64,000 nt of DNA from Paenibacillus herberti (GTDB taxonomy: Bacteria > Bacillota > Bacilli > Paenibacillales > Paenibacillaceae). The position numbers were made by a program, and so were the translations under genes. Below the pieces are notes generated by a model. The model was not told the origin of the DNA and searched no databases. It saw only the letters and a list, made by a program, of their open reading frames with translations. This document shows, piece by piece, positions 47,328 to 56,752 of the stretch. The stretch covers positions 474,671-538,670 of the forward strand of contig NZ_NMUQ01000003.1 in NCBI RefSeq assembly GCF_002233675.1. The letters are read 5' to 3'. Position 1 is the stretch's first letter; every line of letters starts with the position of its first letter.

Positions 47328-48488
47328 TCATGAACTCTGGCCGCTCCCGCTCTTAGGCTTGGAGCTCTTACCGGCTCGACTGGGCTCCAACCTTCGCTTG
47401 ATGGCAGGCAGTCCGAGCAACAGGTACAGCAACAGTGGAATGAGCAGATAAAAAACGATGTCAAAGTTAGGAAAGTAGCTTAAAAGCTCATTATAGGTTG
47501 CCACACTCGGCGTGTTCAACTGGCTGCCTGCTAGCAGCAGAAGAGTGACTGGCATCGACAGAAAACGTTCTTCCTTTAAGTTCAGCATTTCAGAAAAACC
47601 CTTCAAGATGCAAAAGGCGTATAAAAGCGTTTTGTAAAATACGGTCACAATCCAAAGAAAGGTCAAAAGGGCTTCTAAACGCTCCAAAAACCGACCGATC
47701 TCGATACGTTGCGCCAACAGAAAGGTCGGGTAGTATTTAATCTCCATCATTTTTGGTCCCAGCACCAATACACAGAGCAACACGATGATGAAAAGGAGGA
47801 TCCCCCCGATAAAAAAACCGTCTCTGACCGCTCGTTTTATGCTTTTCTGATCTCCTGTTAAGTGGGGCACAAGCATTAGCAACGCAGCCGATTCCAGGAA
47901 TGCATAAGCAAATGCAGGATAGCTGCCCCTGAGGACCGGGATGAATCCTGGGCTGAGAATAGGGAATAGTTGGCTGACATTAATTTGGGGAAGCAGACAG
48001 ATCGCCAGGAAAATGAACATGCTGATAAAGAGTGGAAATAGGAGTTCGCTCATGCGCGCAAAGCTCTCCACACCGTAGCGCATACCAACTGTCGTGACGA
48101 GAAGAAATGAGAGCACAATAGCCTCTGAAGGTGTTTCAGTCATCATTTGACTCGTCACAAAAAAGCTGAGCTCAACGATCAGCGTAAGGATCGTAGTATA
48201 AAAGGCAACAATTAAAGCGAGTGCTAGGATGCTTCCGACAATTTTGCCGCTTATTCCGATCGTAACCCCGATCAAGCTGCGACCAGCCATGCGGCTAATC
48301 AGGCTGGAGTACAGCCATCCGACCAGCATCCCCCCCGCGATAGCAAGCAGCATGGATATCCAGGCATCCTGCTTGGCCAAGCTGCCTACTATGTTCGGAA
48401 GAATAAGAATGGTATCTCCGATTAGGCTGAAAATAATGATGATCTTGAACTGGCGAGGTGTAATTAGGTTGTTTTTCATTATCCCCAT
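47328..48488 (-). CDS. gerAB-like: Spore germination receptor permease-like B subunit (GerAB family)
   Basis: 386 residues with ten hydrophobic helices, typical of GerAB/GerKB/GerBB endospore germination permeases (APC superfamily relatives): ITPRQFKIIIIFSLIGDTIL, SLAKQDAWISMLLAIAGG, LIGVTIGISGKIVG, FAYAFLESAALLMLVPHL. It works in the spore inner membrane in a receptor for small germinants. ATG 48488 follows GGGGGATC with 8-9 nt spacing. It is the last gene of a minus-strand operon AA-AC-small-AB and lies only 1 bp after the small gene. Confidence 0.9.
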   Translation of the reverse strand: MGIMKNNLITPRQFKIIIIFSLIGDTILILPNIVGSLAKQDAWISMLLAIAGGMLVGWLYSSLISRMAGRSLIGVTIGISGKIVGSILALALIVAFYTTILTLIVELSFFVTSQMMTETPSEAIVLSFLLVTTVGMRYGVESFARMSELLFPLFISMFIFLAICLLPQINVSQLFPILSPGFIPVLRGSYPAFAYAFLESAALLMLVPHLTGDQKSIKRAVRDGFFIGGILLFIIVLLCVLVLGPKMMEIKYYPTFLLAQRIEIGRFLERLEALLTFLWIVTVFYKTLLYAFCILKGFSEMLNLKEERFLSMPVTLLLLAGSQLNTPSVATYNELLSYFPNFDIVFYLLIPLLLYLLLGLPAIKRRLEPSRAGKSSKPKSGSGQSS

Positions 48489-48489
48489 C

Positions 48490-48708
48490 CTATGATCCCC
48501 CTACCTTGAACAAGCGAATAAACTCAAGAGGGTTGGGGATTGGAAGCCTCAGCCCATATGCGGCATGCATTAGAAATCCCCCCAAGCCGAGCAGAGCAAA
48601 AATGACAAGTTCGAGCTTCCGCTTACGCTTGACCATTCCCGGAACGTCCATCACGGCTGCAGCCGTGAGCCAGGCCGCACTTATAAGAATCGCGTACAAT
48701 ACGGTCAC
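48490..48708 (-). CDS. 72-residue small membrane protein in the ger operon
   Basis: Two hydrophobic segments (about 5-22 and 35-52) joined by a basic loop (MVKRKRKLELV) and ending LRLPIPNPLEFIRLFKVGGS. Located between the C- and B-subunit genes with 6-bp and 1-bp gaps, so co-transcribed. Short two-helix proteins (GerD/GerWa-, DUF-type or fourth-subunit proteins) occur in some gerA-type operons. It may modulate the receptor; no family was recognised with certainty. Confidence 0.7.
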   Translation of the reverse strand: MTVLYAILISAAWLTAAAVMDVPGMVKRKRKLELVIFALLGLGGFLMHAAYGLRLPIPNPLEFIRLFKVGGS

Positions 48709-48714
48709 TCTCCT

Positions 48715-49905
48715 CTAGTTCATTTTTGGTGAGACAGAATTTCCGATTGTCCCTGTCGTGTTGATTTTCATCTCGATCGTGTATTTGATTTGAGAATCAA
48801 GAAAGCCTCCTTGCTCCCACTCCTCTTTGGCCTTCTTCCAATAGGCGGGATACTTTTTCTCCAGCAAGCTGCCGAATCCCAATATATCCGTTTGATGGGA
48901 CCTGGACCATTTCACGACAGCCATCGCATTGTCCTTAATGACGGAAGCGGTCTTTTCTTCCAGCATAGGGAATGTTGCCGGATCGATCAGATTGAGGGAC
49001 TTACAAGAGTTCTCCACTACATCGCCACTAGAATGAATTTTTACAAGGAAGGTTATATTGCCGTTCTTCATTTCCGGTGTGATCTGCGTATTGGAGGAAG
49101 TAACCTCAACGCCGGTATAATGGCCATTCTCGCAGGGAACCTCGATTGAGGTGCTTCCGAGGATATCGGTGAGGTCGGAATAGCCCTTGCTCTCCTTTTC
49201 GTTAAGCCATCCAATCAGTCGATTTCCCTTGAACGCTCCGATGCCCCGATATCGATAAAACGAGGCTGGCTCGAAGCCATCCAGATTGCTGCGCTTGTCC
49301 GCTTTCTCACGATCACCGACAATTTCAATGCCGGTAAGAACCAACTGCTGCCCATCGCTCTCGAGCATGTTCAGCATTCTGTCCATATTGATCGCCACGG
49401 TTGGCGCCCATGCTTTCTCCGACACTTTAAGAGACTGCTGCATGCTGTAAGTCGGCAGCTTCTCAAGCGGAGTATAGAGCTTCAGAAGATCCTCGGCTCT
49501 TGCACCGCGTGCCAATACGACGTTGTAGTCCATGCGGACTTCATGGTCGCGCAGAGGATTGTCCACAGCTCCGCTGATGCCTCGGCGCGCTACTTCCTCA
49601 CTGACCACGAGCATCTGTAAGTGACCGAGATACATGAGGCGAGGAGATCTTGCGGTCAAGGAGCGTGCAGCCTCGAACACAGTGTTGCCTCTTCCCTGGA
49701 AGAGAGTTCCGGGAGCGCGGGAGTTGGTGCTGCTTTTGTTGGATATTTCATTCGGATTTACGACCTGATAAGAGACGAGATATTCGCCATCCGCCCAGTC
49801 GATGCCGATTCCTAACACGATCAGCAGGTCATTCAGCTCGCGGCGGCTCCAGCAGCCACTCAGCATTAACAGACAGGCAAGCACAAGTGCAGTTTTGCGG
49901 AGCAT
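48715..49905 (-). CDS. gerAC-like: Spore germination lipoprotein C subunit (GerAC family)
   Basis: 396 residues from ATG 49905 with AAGGAGAG upstream. The signal peptide ends in LLMLSGCW, a lipobox with the lipidated Cys at about residue 20. The mature protein shows the family start WSRRELNDLLIVLGIGIDW and VSYQVVNPNEI, with later LGHLQMLVVSEEVA. GerAC proteins are anchored to the spore inner membrane and complete the receptor. The longer in-frame extension upstream to 50394 runs through gerAA and is not coding. Confidence 0.92.
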   Translation of the reverse strand: MLRKTALVLACLLMLSGCWSRRELNDLLIVLGIGIDWADGEYLVSYQVVNPNEISNKSSTNSRAPGTLFQGRGNTVFEAARSLTARSPRLMYLGHLQMLVVSEEVARRGISGAVDNPLRDHEVRMDYNVVLARGARAEDLLKLYTPLEKLPTYSMQQSLKVSEKAWAPTVAINMDRMLNMLESDGQQLVLTGIEIVGDREKADKRSNLDGFEPASFYRYRGIGAFKGNRLIGWLNEKESKGYSDLTDILGSTSIEVPCENGHYTGVEVTSSNTQITPEMKNGNITFLVKIHSSGDVVENSCKSLNLIDPATFPMLEEKTASVIKDNAMAVVKWSRSHQTDILGFGSLLEKKYPAYWKKAKEEWEQGGFLDSQIKYTIEMKINTTGTIGNSVSPKMN

Positions 49906-49909
49906 CGGA

Positions 49910-51454
49910 TTACTCTCCTTCTTTTCGGTATCTGATTCTGACTGATCCTTTTCGCTGAGAGGAACGAGGTTGGCGGAAGGAGAGCCATCTCGGGAGCCGA
50001 GTGAGGAAATCTTCTTCGACTCCCCGCTTCCGGATTGGAGCCAGAGGAGACATATAGGGCTCCCCAAATGTATTAAGCGAACTGAGATGCAGCAAAAGCA
50101 TAAGCGACAACAGAATAATTCCATACAGTCCGAACGAAGCGGCTGTCGCCATGAAGGCGAATCGCAGAATCCGTATCGGGATCGATATACTGTAGGAGGG
50201 AAGCGTGAACGTAGCGATCGCCGTAACGGATACAACGATGACCATAGCGGCAGAGACGAACCCGGCTTCGACCGCCGCCTGTCCAATGACGAGCGTTCCC
50301 ACGACGGATACTGCTTGGCCGATTGGCCTTGGCATTCGCAGACCTGCTTCGCGAAGAATTTCAAATGTGATCTCCATCGCAAGAGCTTCCACAAAAGCTG
50401 GGAAAGGAACGCCCTCCCGCTGTGCCGCTAAGCTGAAAAGTAGTGTAAACGGCAGCATATCTCGGTGGAACGTTGTAATCGCGATATAGATCGATGGAAA
50501 CAGGAGAGCGATGAACATGCCCAGTAGGCGCAGCAGACGCAACAGACTGGAATAGAACGCATACTGGTAATAATCCTCTGCGGACTGCATGAAGGAGAAG
50601 AATGGGGCAGGCGCAATTAGCACATCCGGAGTTCCATCCACTAAAATGGCGATTTTTCCTTCCAGTAGCTCGCCTGCAACGCTGTCCGGCAGTTCTGTGT
50701 TTTTCATCGTTGGGAACAACGAAGTCCGATTGTCCTCGATGAGCTCCTCTAGGTATCCGCTGTCCAAAACTCCGTCGATGTCGATTGCCTGCAGCCTGGA
50801 ACGAGCTTGATCTACAATGGAAGGCTTGGCTAGTCCTTGGATGTAGACCAGTGTTACCTCGGTCTTGGTCATGCGGCCGATCGTCATCGTTTCCATCCAC
50901 AGCCTGGGGTCCTTGATTTTACGGCGGATCAGGGCGGTATTCACTCTCAGTGTTTCCGTGAAGCTCTCCCGCGGCCCACGGATGGAAGTTTGGTTTGACG
51001 ATTCGGAAACTTCGCGTCCTTTCCATTCCCGATTGTCTGCGCCGTAGGCGGACTCGCTTCCATCCAGGATAAGAATTGTTCCGCCGGACAGAAGGCTTTT
51101 ATACAAGGAGTCTATGTCGATAATGGGAACCACCGAACCTACACGCTGGAGCAGCTCTAGTGCGTTAAGCTTAAGTGAAACCCGCTTTGAATCGTCGTCT
51201 GAAGTTTGATCCCGTGAAAATTGCAGCACTTCGGAAATATAGCGATTGATCGTGTTTTCGTCAGATATACCATCTATATAGAGAAGGGCTGCCACTGGGG
51301 AGTTAGACTCCTGCTCGAATCGGCGTATGACCAGATCCTGACTTCCGCCAAGGTCCAGCTTGATTTGTTCCAGCAATTTTCCGGCATCGGGATCAAGAGA
51401 TAGATGGGTTGCTAATCCGGGCTCGGCGTTTTTCCAGCTGTAGTCGGGTTCCAT
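49910..51454 (-). CDS. gerAA-like: Spore germination receptor A subunit (GerAA family)
   Basis: 514 residues. Hallmarks are the N-terminal soluble domain (GGSQDLVIRRFE, VALLYIDGISDENTINRYI), DGSESAYGADNREWKGREVS, the conserved VRGPRESF-like IRGPRESFTETLRVNTALIRR, GMTKTEVTLVYI-like RMTKTEVTLVYIQGLA, and four or five C-terminal TM helices ending before SLNTFGEPYMSPLAP. First gene of the operon; its start lies 196 bp from the divergent repeat protein. No clear sigma-G promoter was recognised in the gap. Confidence 0.93.
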   Translation of the reverse strand: MEPDYSWKNAEPGLATHLSLDPDAGKLLEQIKLDLGGSQDLVIRRFEQESNSPVAALLYIDGISDENTINRYISEVLQFSRDQTSDDDSKRVSLKLNALELLQRVGSVVPIIDIDSLYKSLLSGGTILILDGSESAYGADNREWKGREVSESSNQTSIRGPRESFTETLRVNTALIRRKIKDPRLWMETMTIGRMTKTEVTLVYIQGLAKPSIVDQARSRLQAIDIDGVLDSGYLEELIEDNRTSLFPTMKNTELPDSVAGELLEGKIAILVDGTPDVLIAPAPFFSFMQSAEDYYQYAFYSSLLRLLRLLGMFIALLFPSIYIAITTFHRDMLPFTLLFSLAAQREGVPFPAFVEALAMEITFEILREAGLRMPRPIGQAVSVVGTLVIGQAAVEAGFVSAAMVIVVSVTAIATFTLPSYSISIPIRILRFAFMATAASFGLYGIILLSLMLLLHLSSLNTFGEPYMSPLAPIRKRGVEEDFLTRLPRWLSFRQPRSSQRKGSVRIRYRKEGE

Positions 51455-51650
51455 ATTTGTACGCCGCCTTTATTAAGGAGTATTTATTAAGCTCGCGATG
51501 GTTTTTACCCAAGAGAAAAGGTTGTTGATGCAAGTATTTCCATCGAGTAGAGGAACTATCCAGACTGTGGGGAGGTACCCATTCCTTCTCACAAAATACT
51601 GCATACTCTGTACATAGCTTGGAGAATGAGGACTGGAAGGAAGAGTGCAC

Positions 51651-53993
51651 ATGGATTGCGGATGCAACCGGATTGCAAGCGGGGTATGCTCGGAAGCCGA
51701 GGGAACGAACACGATCGCTTCCGGCTTCGCTTCCCATGCGGAAGGAAGCGGAACAGAAGCAGCGGGGTCGGCTTCTCATGCCGAGGGCTACCTGACGAGA
51801 GCGATTGCTGACACCTCCCACGCGGAAGGCTCAAATACGATTACAGAAGGAGCCGCCTCGCATGCGGAAGGGTTCTTTACAGCTGCAACCGCAGATGCTG
51901 CGCATGCAGAAGGAAGTAATACGGCTGCAACTGCAGATGCAGCACATGCAGAAGGAAGTTTTACCGCAGCTAGCGGCGGTTCCGCGCATGCAGAAGGAAC
52001 CTTCACGATCGCCGAAGGAACGGAATCTCATGCGGAAGGGAGCAATACAATTGCTATCGGAGCGGCATCTCACGCAGAGGGGTTCAAGACCGAGGCGGCA
52101 GCGGACAGCTCGCACGCGGAAGGCTCAGGTACGAGAACGAGCGGCTCAGCTTCGCATGCGGAAGGATTTTTAAGCGTTGCGTCGGCGGATGCTGCCCATG
52201 CGGAAGGATCAACGACTACGGCTTCCGGTCCCGCCTCGCATGCGGAAGGGCTTTTAACGGTAGCTAGTGGAAACTCTGCTCATGCTGAAGGTGAGAATAC
52301 GATTGCTTCCGGCGTCTGCTCCCATGCAGAAGGATTGGCCACAAAGGCTCAAGGAAGTAACTCGCATGCGGAAGGCAATGGGACCTTTGCTTTCGGGTTG
52401 AATTCCCATGTTGAAGGCAACGGCACCTCTGCAATCGGGATGAATTCGCATGCGGAAGGCAACGGCGCCTCTGCTATCGGGATGAGCTCACATGCGGAAG
52501 GCAACGGCGCCTCTGCAATCGGGATGAATTCGCATGCGGAAGGCTTTAGTGCGCAGTCCTTAGGAATCAATTCACATGCAGAAGGTTCGTCAACGTCTGC
52601 CGAGGGCGCTAACTCGCATTCCGAGGGTAGCAACAGCGTTGCATTTGGTTTCAGTTCCCATGCGGAAGGATCGACCACAAAGGCTCAAGGAAGCAACTCG
52701 CATGCGGAAGGCAGCGGCGTCACTGCTATCGGGACGAATTCGCATGCCGAAGGCCTTAATGTGCAGTCTGTAGGAAGCAATTCACATGCCGAAGGCTTTA
52801 ATGCGCAGTCTATAGGAAGCAATTCACATGCGGAAGGTGCGTCAACGTCTGCCCAGGGCAGTAACTCGCATGCGGAGGGCAGCAGCAGCACCGCATCGGG
52901 CATCAGTGCACATGCGGAAGGCTCCAGCACGCGGGCAAGCGGGAATAGCTCGCATGCGGAAGGTCTTCAAACCGTTGCATCAGGGCTCGTTGCACATGCG
53001 GAGGGATCGCTGACAACGGCTTCCGGCAATAATTCACATGCGGAGGGGATACTGACGACCGCTTCGGGCACTAACTCGCATGCGGAAGGCTCGCAATCAA
53101 TCGCCTCTAATGATAGTTCCCACGCGGAAGGATTTTTTACTACAGCGAGCGCCGCCAACTCACACGCAGAGGGCCGCTTTACAGTCGCTTCGGGGAGTTC
53201 CTCACATGCAGAGGGGAATTCTACGACCGCCAGCGGAAATAGCGCCCATGCGGAAGGAAGCGAAACAACCGCAAGCGGAGATTTCAGCCATGCGGAAGGC
53301 TTGAGAACAACCGCCAATCTGGCAGGAGCGCATATTATGGGCCGATTCGGGGTCTCGATGTTTCCTTATTCCTGGCATGTAGCCAACGGCCTTAACATTG
53401 CGATGCTCGGTCTGGCCGCTTATCTGGAGGGCGCAACCGGAAATATGGCGATTGACGGAACGTACACTTCCGGCGGCGCCGATTACGCCGAAATGTACGA
53501 AACCGTTGATGGAGCTCCCATTGAGCCGGGCTTTTTTGTCACGCTGGAAGGCGATCGGATAAAACATGCTGTCTCGCCAGATGATTATATAGTAGGCGTT
53601 GTTAGCGCCAGGCCGACCATGACGGGAGATTCGGCGGAGCTTAGATGGGCGGAGGCATACTTGAAAGATGAGTGGGGAAAGGTGCGGTACGAATCGATTT
53701 TAATCCCGGAGAAGAGCGATTCGGAAGGGAATATTATCGTCGCCGCGCATACCGTCAAGCAGCCGATAATGAATCCCGACTGGGACCCTGCAAGAGCTTA
53801 TATCCCGCGCAGGCTGCGTCCGGAATGGGTGCCGGTTGGTCTGGTCGGCAAGCTCCGTGCGCGCGATGACGGCAGCTGCATTCCGAACGGTTATTGCTTG
53901 CCCAATGGAGAGGGCATTGCAACTGCTTCTGCGAGCGGTTATCGCGTGCTGCGGCGTATCCGTGCCAATCAAATATTAATTCAGCTGAAGTAA
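51651..53993 (+). CDS. Giant 14-residue-repeat (SHAEG) protein with C-terminal peptidase G2-type autoproteolytic domain
   Basis: 780 residues from ATG 51651 (GGAAGGAAG upstream; GTG 51645 is an alternative). Residues about 26-560 are some 38 units of (S/A)H(A/V/S)EG-x-x-T-x-A-x-G-x-x, 14 residues each, resembling YadA-type trimeric beta-roll heads. A transition (AHIMGRFGVSMFP) leads to a C-terminal domain (about 590-780) with ADYAEMYETVDGAPIEPGF, YIVGVVSARPTMTGDS and YRVLRRIRANQILI. It resembles the self-cleaving C-terminal chaperone of phi29-type appendage proteins (MEROPS G2). No signal peptide, TM or cell-wall anchor is seen. It is divergent from gerA. Possible roles are a spore-surface fibre or a domesticated phage tail fibre. 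Confidence 0.85.
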   Translation: MDCGCNRIASGVCSEAEGTNTIASGFASHAEGSGTEAAGSASHAEGYLTRAIADTSHAEGSNTITEGAASHAEGFFTAATADAAHAEGSNTAATADAAHAEGSFTAASGGSAHAEGTFTIAEGTESHAEGSNTIAIGAASHAEGFKTEAAADSSHAEGSGTRTSGSASHAEGFLSVASADAAHAEGSTTTASGPASHAEGLLTVASGNSAHAEGENTIASGVCSHAEGLATKAQGSNSHAEGNGTFAFGLNSHVEGNGTSAIGMNSHAEGNGASAIGMSSHAEGNGASAIGMNSHAEGFSAQSLGINSHAEGSSTSAEGANSHSEGSNSVAFGFSSHAEGSTTKAQGSNSHAEGSGVTAIGTNSHAEGLNVQSVGSNSHAEGFNAQSIGSNSHAEGASTSAQGSNSHAEGSSSTASGISAHAEGSSTRASGNSSHAEGLQTVASGLVAHAEGSLTTASGNNSHAEGILTTASGTNSHAEGSQSIASNDSSHAEGFFTTASAANSHAEGRFTVASGSSSHAEGNSTTASGNSAHAEGSETTASGDFSHAEGLRTTANLAGAHIMGRFGVSMFPYSWHVANGLNIAMLGLAAYLEGATGNMAIDGTYTSGGADYAEMYETVDGAPIEPGFFVTLEGDRIKHAVSPDDYIVGVVSARPTMTGDSAELRWAEAYLKDEWGKVRYESILIPEKSDSEGNIIVAAHTVKQPIMNPDWDPARAYIPRRLRPEWVPVGLVGKLRARDDGSCIPNGYCLPNGEGIATASASGYRVLRRIRANQILIQLK
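51712..53310 (+). repeat. 42-bp tandem repeats encoding the SHAEG units
   Basis: About 38 copies of a 42-bp unit with conserved TC(G/C)CATGCGGAAGG and a variable remainder. Blocks of higher identity (for example the NGTSAIGMN/NGASAIGMS/NGASAIGMN copies near 52405-52530) indicate local duplication. Confidence 0.85.
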
Positions 53994-54011
53994 TAGAATC
54001 CCCATTACAGC

Positions 54012-54058
54012 AGCCTGTCCCTGGAGCTAAAGTCGGCTCTATGTGCAGGCTCTTTTGC
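54012..54058 (+). terminator. Weak terminator after the SHAEG-repeat gene
   Basis: Short stem AGCCTG/CAGGCT with a long loop, followed by CTTTTG. Weak, but the only candidate in the 53994-54115 gap. Confidence 0.4.
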
Positions 54059-54115
54059 TTCCTAGCAACTTTTGATAGACTGGTATAATGAACCAATTAA
54101 AGAAATGAAAGGTGG

Positions 54116-55000
54116 ATGTATGGATTGAACCCGACTTTTTCTTCCCTTGATAGCAATTCGTATATTCCGCATCAGAAGCGGCCGGAGCCCCGATCCAATC
54201 AACCTCAGGGTGACGCTCAAAAGCCTGTTATCCGGCTTCACGATTTACGTAAAAATTATGGCACCAAGCTTGTGTTAAAAGGGATTGATCTGGAGGTTTA
54301 CCCCGGCCAAATTATCGGTTATATCGGTCCCAACGGAGCGGGTAAGAGCACAACCCAAAGACTTATGCTGGGACTGGAGCACGGTTATTCCGGTCTCATC
54401 GAGGTGCTTGGCCAGGACATATCGAATGGCTCACAAGCGTATAAAAACCGAATCGGCTACGTGCCGGAGACGGCCGAGATTTACGATATGCTGACCGCTC
54501 GGGAGTATTTGTCGTTCAGCGGGCAGTTGTATGGGCTGAAGCAGGATGACGCAGAGTACAAGGCGGCCAAGCTGATGCGGATATTTGGTATGGAAGAGGT
54601 GTTCGACCGGAGAATCGATTCATTTTCCAAAGGGATGCGCCAAAAGGTAATGCTGACCGCAAGTGTGCTGCATAACCCAGATGTACTGTTCCTGGACGAG
54701 CCGCTGAGCGGCCTCGACGCTGGTAGCGTTGCTGTTGTGAAAGAGATTTTCGCCCGGCTTGCCGCTCAGGGAAAAGCTATTTTTTATTCCTCGCATATTA
54801 TGGATGTCGTTGAGAAGATTAGCAGCCGTATCATTTTACTCCATGAAGGCCAAGTAGCGGCGGATGGCAGCTTTGCGGAGCTGAAAGCGCGTGGGGCAGA
54901 GGGCAGTCTGGAGCAAATATTCAATCAGTTAACGGGATTTACGGAGCATGAGGCAATCGCCGATCGGTTCTGCGAGACGGTCCAGGAGGCGTATAACTAA
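54116..55000 (+). CDS. ABC transporter ATP-binding protein
   Basis: 294 residues. The ABC domain begins after a 40-residue non-conserved N-terminus: IGYIGPNGAGKST (Walker A), FSKGMRQKVMLTASVL (signature region, LSGGQ-like variant SKGMRQ), VLFLDEPLSGLD (Walker B), and the switch His in FYSSHIMDVVEKI. It is of the exporter type with a separate membrane protein. The ATG at 54116 sits almost on the AAAGGTGG site; a TTG at 54125, 10 nt after the site, could be the real start. It overlaps the permease start by 1 nt (TAATG). Confidence 0.88.
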   Translation: MYGLNPTFSSLDSNSYIPHQKRPEPRSNQPQGDAQKPVIRLHDLRKNYGTKLVLKGIDLEVYPGQIIGYIGPNGAGKSTTQRLMLGLEHGYSGLIEVLGQDISNGSQAYKNRIGYVPETAEIYDMLTAREYLSFSGQLYGLKQDDAEYKAAKLMRIFGMEEVFDRRIDSFSKGMRQKVMLTASVLHNPDVLFLDEPLSGLDAGSVAVVKEIFARLAAQGKAIFYSSHIMDVVEKISSRIILLHEGQVAADGSFAELKARGAEGSLEQIFNQLTGFTEHEAIADRFCETVQEAYN

Positions 55001-56721
55001 TGAGAAATTTTGCTGCGCTGCGTTTGCTCGACCGCTTTAGCGGCATGCTGACCCGCTCGGGATACGACTATCCGGCGCTGCGCATCATTCTGCAGGCCAA
55101 GCTGACGATGGATCGCAGGCGGCCATCAGGGCTTTTAAGTACGTTTGGGGGCAGGAATAAGGTGGAGGAGAATCCAGATCGTAATGCCTTTTTCTCCTCC
55201 CTGTGGGTGTATGCTCTCGTCAGTGTGTTTACTTTGCCTCTGCTTGTGATTACGCCGGGAACACCGCTGTTTGGGATGAGCCTGGTATTTTCCGTGCAAA
55301 TATTTTTGCTCTCCGCGCTGTTAATGTCGGATTTCTCTGCGGTGATGTTGGATACACGGGATCTAGCGATACTAGGTTCAAAGCCGGTCCCGTCCGGTAC
55401 GAGAGGACTCGCAAAGCTGCTGCATATCGCCATCTATTTGTTCTGGATCGTATCGACGCTGACCTTGTTGCCGCTGATTGCGGTATTATTCGTACACGGT
55501 CCGCTAGGTTTCTTGATTTATTTGGTGGAAATCTGGCTTATGACCGCGTTGCTTGTCTCGATGACGGCAGGCGCTTATTATCTCGTGCTCCGTTTCTGGG
55601 ATGGAGAAAAGCTGAAGGACATGATCAACTATGTCCAAATCGTGCTGGCGACTGTTATGGCCGTTGGGTATCAGGTTGCCATCCGTTTGATCGATTTCAG
55701 CCTCTTGGAACAGTCGTTCCAGACGCGCTGGTGGTGGGCGCTCGTGCCTCCGGTCTGGTTTGCAGCTCCGTTCGAGCTGCTGAAGGGGCGGGAAAGCGGC
55801 GGCCTATACGGCATTGCTTTTCTCGCGCTGATCGTACCTCTCTTGGCGTTGTTTATCTATATTCGGATGCTGCCGGCATTCGAGCGTCAAGTGCAGAAGC
55901 TCGCTCAGAAGGATGGGGAGAGCAAGCGGCCCGTACGATACGGGCGCAAGCTTAAGCGTGGCGGCATGGCTTCGCTGACCGCGGCACAACGGCGGCCCTT
56001 TCATGTTTGGCTCGCAGATAGGTTGCTGCATGATCCGCTGGAACGCGGACTTGTGCAGTTTGCAGGAACAATTTTTAGCAGGGAACGGGAATTCAAGTTG
56101 AAAGTATACCCTGGCCTTGTATTTTCCGGCGTGCTCCCAATTTTTTCTCTGATACCTGCTTTGCAAAGTGAGGGCTTTCGACTGAGCGGGCTGAGCCCGG
56201 TTTTCGGCCTAGCACTGTATGGAGGTGGATTATGTGTACCGGTGTTACTCGCGATGCTTCCCTTTTCGAGTCGGTACAAAGCGGCCTGGGTTTATCACAC
56301 GGCACCGGGCCTGCAAGAGGATAAATTACATCGTGCAGCAGTGACAGCGGCGCTGTTGAAGCTGTTCTTGCCTCTTTACAGTGTGATGGCGATTGTGTTT
56401 CTGATCGTATTCAATTTTGGTTTTTTGCCGCATCTGGCGGCGATCACGTTTGCTTTAATGATCTTTACGGTAATTGGCTACCGAGTCTTTCCACGTTCGC
56501 TGCCCTTTTCGAAGCCTTACCCTACGGGGAACTCAGGGACTGGCAACGGCTATGTATTTCTGTTGATGTTCATTTTGGCTCTAATAGTAGGTGTACATCT
56601 TGTTATTAATTTTCTAGCTGGTGTGACCTGGGTATGGGTTTATGCAGCTACTCTTGCCATACTGAATTACTTCGTTTGGAAGTATGGATTCGTGAGTAAG
56701 GATCGTCGAAAACCACAATAA
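55000..56721 (+). CDS. ABC transporter membrane subunit-like protein
   Basis: 573 residues with about twelve hydrophobic helices, coupled to the ATPase gene (TAATG). The N-terminal 60 residues are basic, and a cytosolic region (about 285-350, QKLAQKDGESKRPVRYGRKL) splits the TM helices into two bundles. No canonical permease motif is seen, but large two-bundle membrane proteins partnered with single ATPases of this type are common in Firmicute ABC-2-like exporters. The substrate is unknown. Confidence 0.78.
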   Translation: MRNFAALRLLDRFSGMLTRSGYDYPALRIILQAKLTMDRRRPSGLLSTFGGRNKVEENPDRNAFFSSLWVYALVSVFTLPLLVITPGTPLFGMSLVFSVQIFLLSALLMSDFSAVMLDTRDLAILGSKPVPSGTRGLAKLLHIAIYLFWIVSTLTLLPLIAVLFVHGPLGFLIYLVEIWLMTALLVSMTAGAYYLVLRFWDGEKLKDMINYVQIVLATVMAVGYQVAIRLIDFSLLEQSFQTRWWWALVPPVWFAAPFELLKGRESGGLYGIAFLALIVPLLALFIYIRMLPAFERQVQKLAQKDGESKRPVRYGRKLKRGGMASLTAAQRRPFHVWLADRLLHDPLERGLVQFAGTIFSREREFKLKVYPGLVFSGVLPIFSLIPALQSEGFRLSGLSPVFGLALYGGGLCVPVLLAMLPFSSRYKAAWVYHTAPGLQEDKLHRAAVTAALLKLFLPLYSVMAIVFLIVFNFGFLPHLAAITFALMIFTVIGYRVFPRSLPFSKPYPTGNSGTGNGYVFLLMFILALIVGVHLVINFLAGVTWVWVYAATLAILNYFVWKYGFVSKDRRKPQ

Positions 56722-56752
56722 ATTTCGTTAACGAAACCAGCACTTTCTCAGG

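Noticed and set aside
48715..50394. Longer GerAC protein beginning inside the gerAA gene
   Set aside because: The extension is a shadow of gerAA; the lipoprotein signal and ribosome binding site fix the start at 49905.
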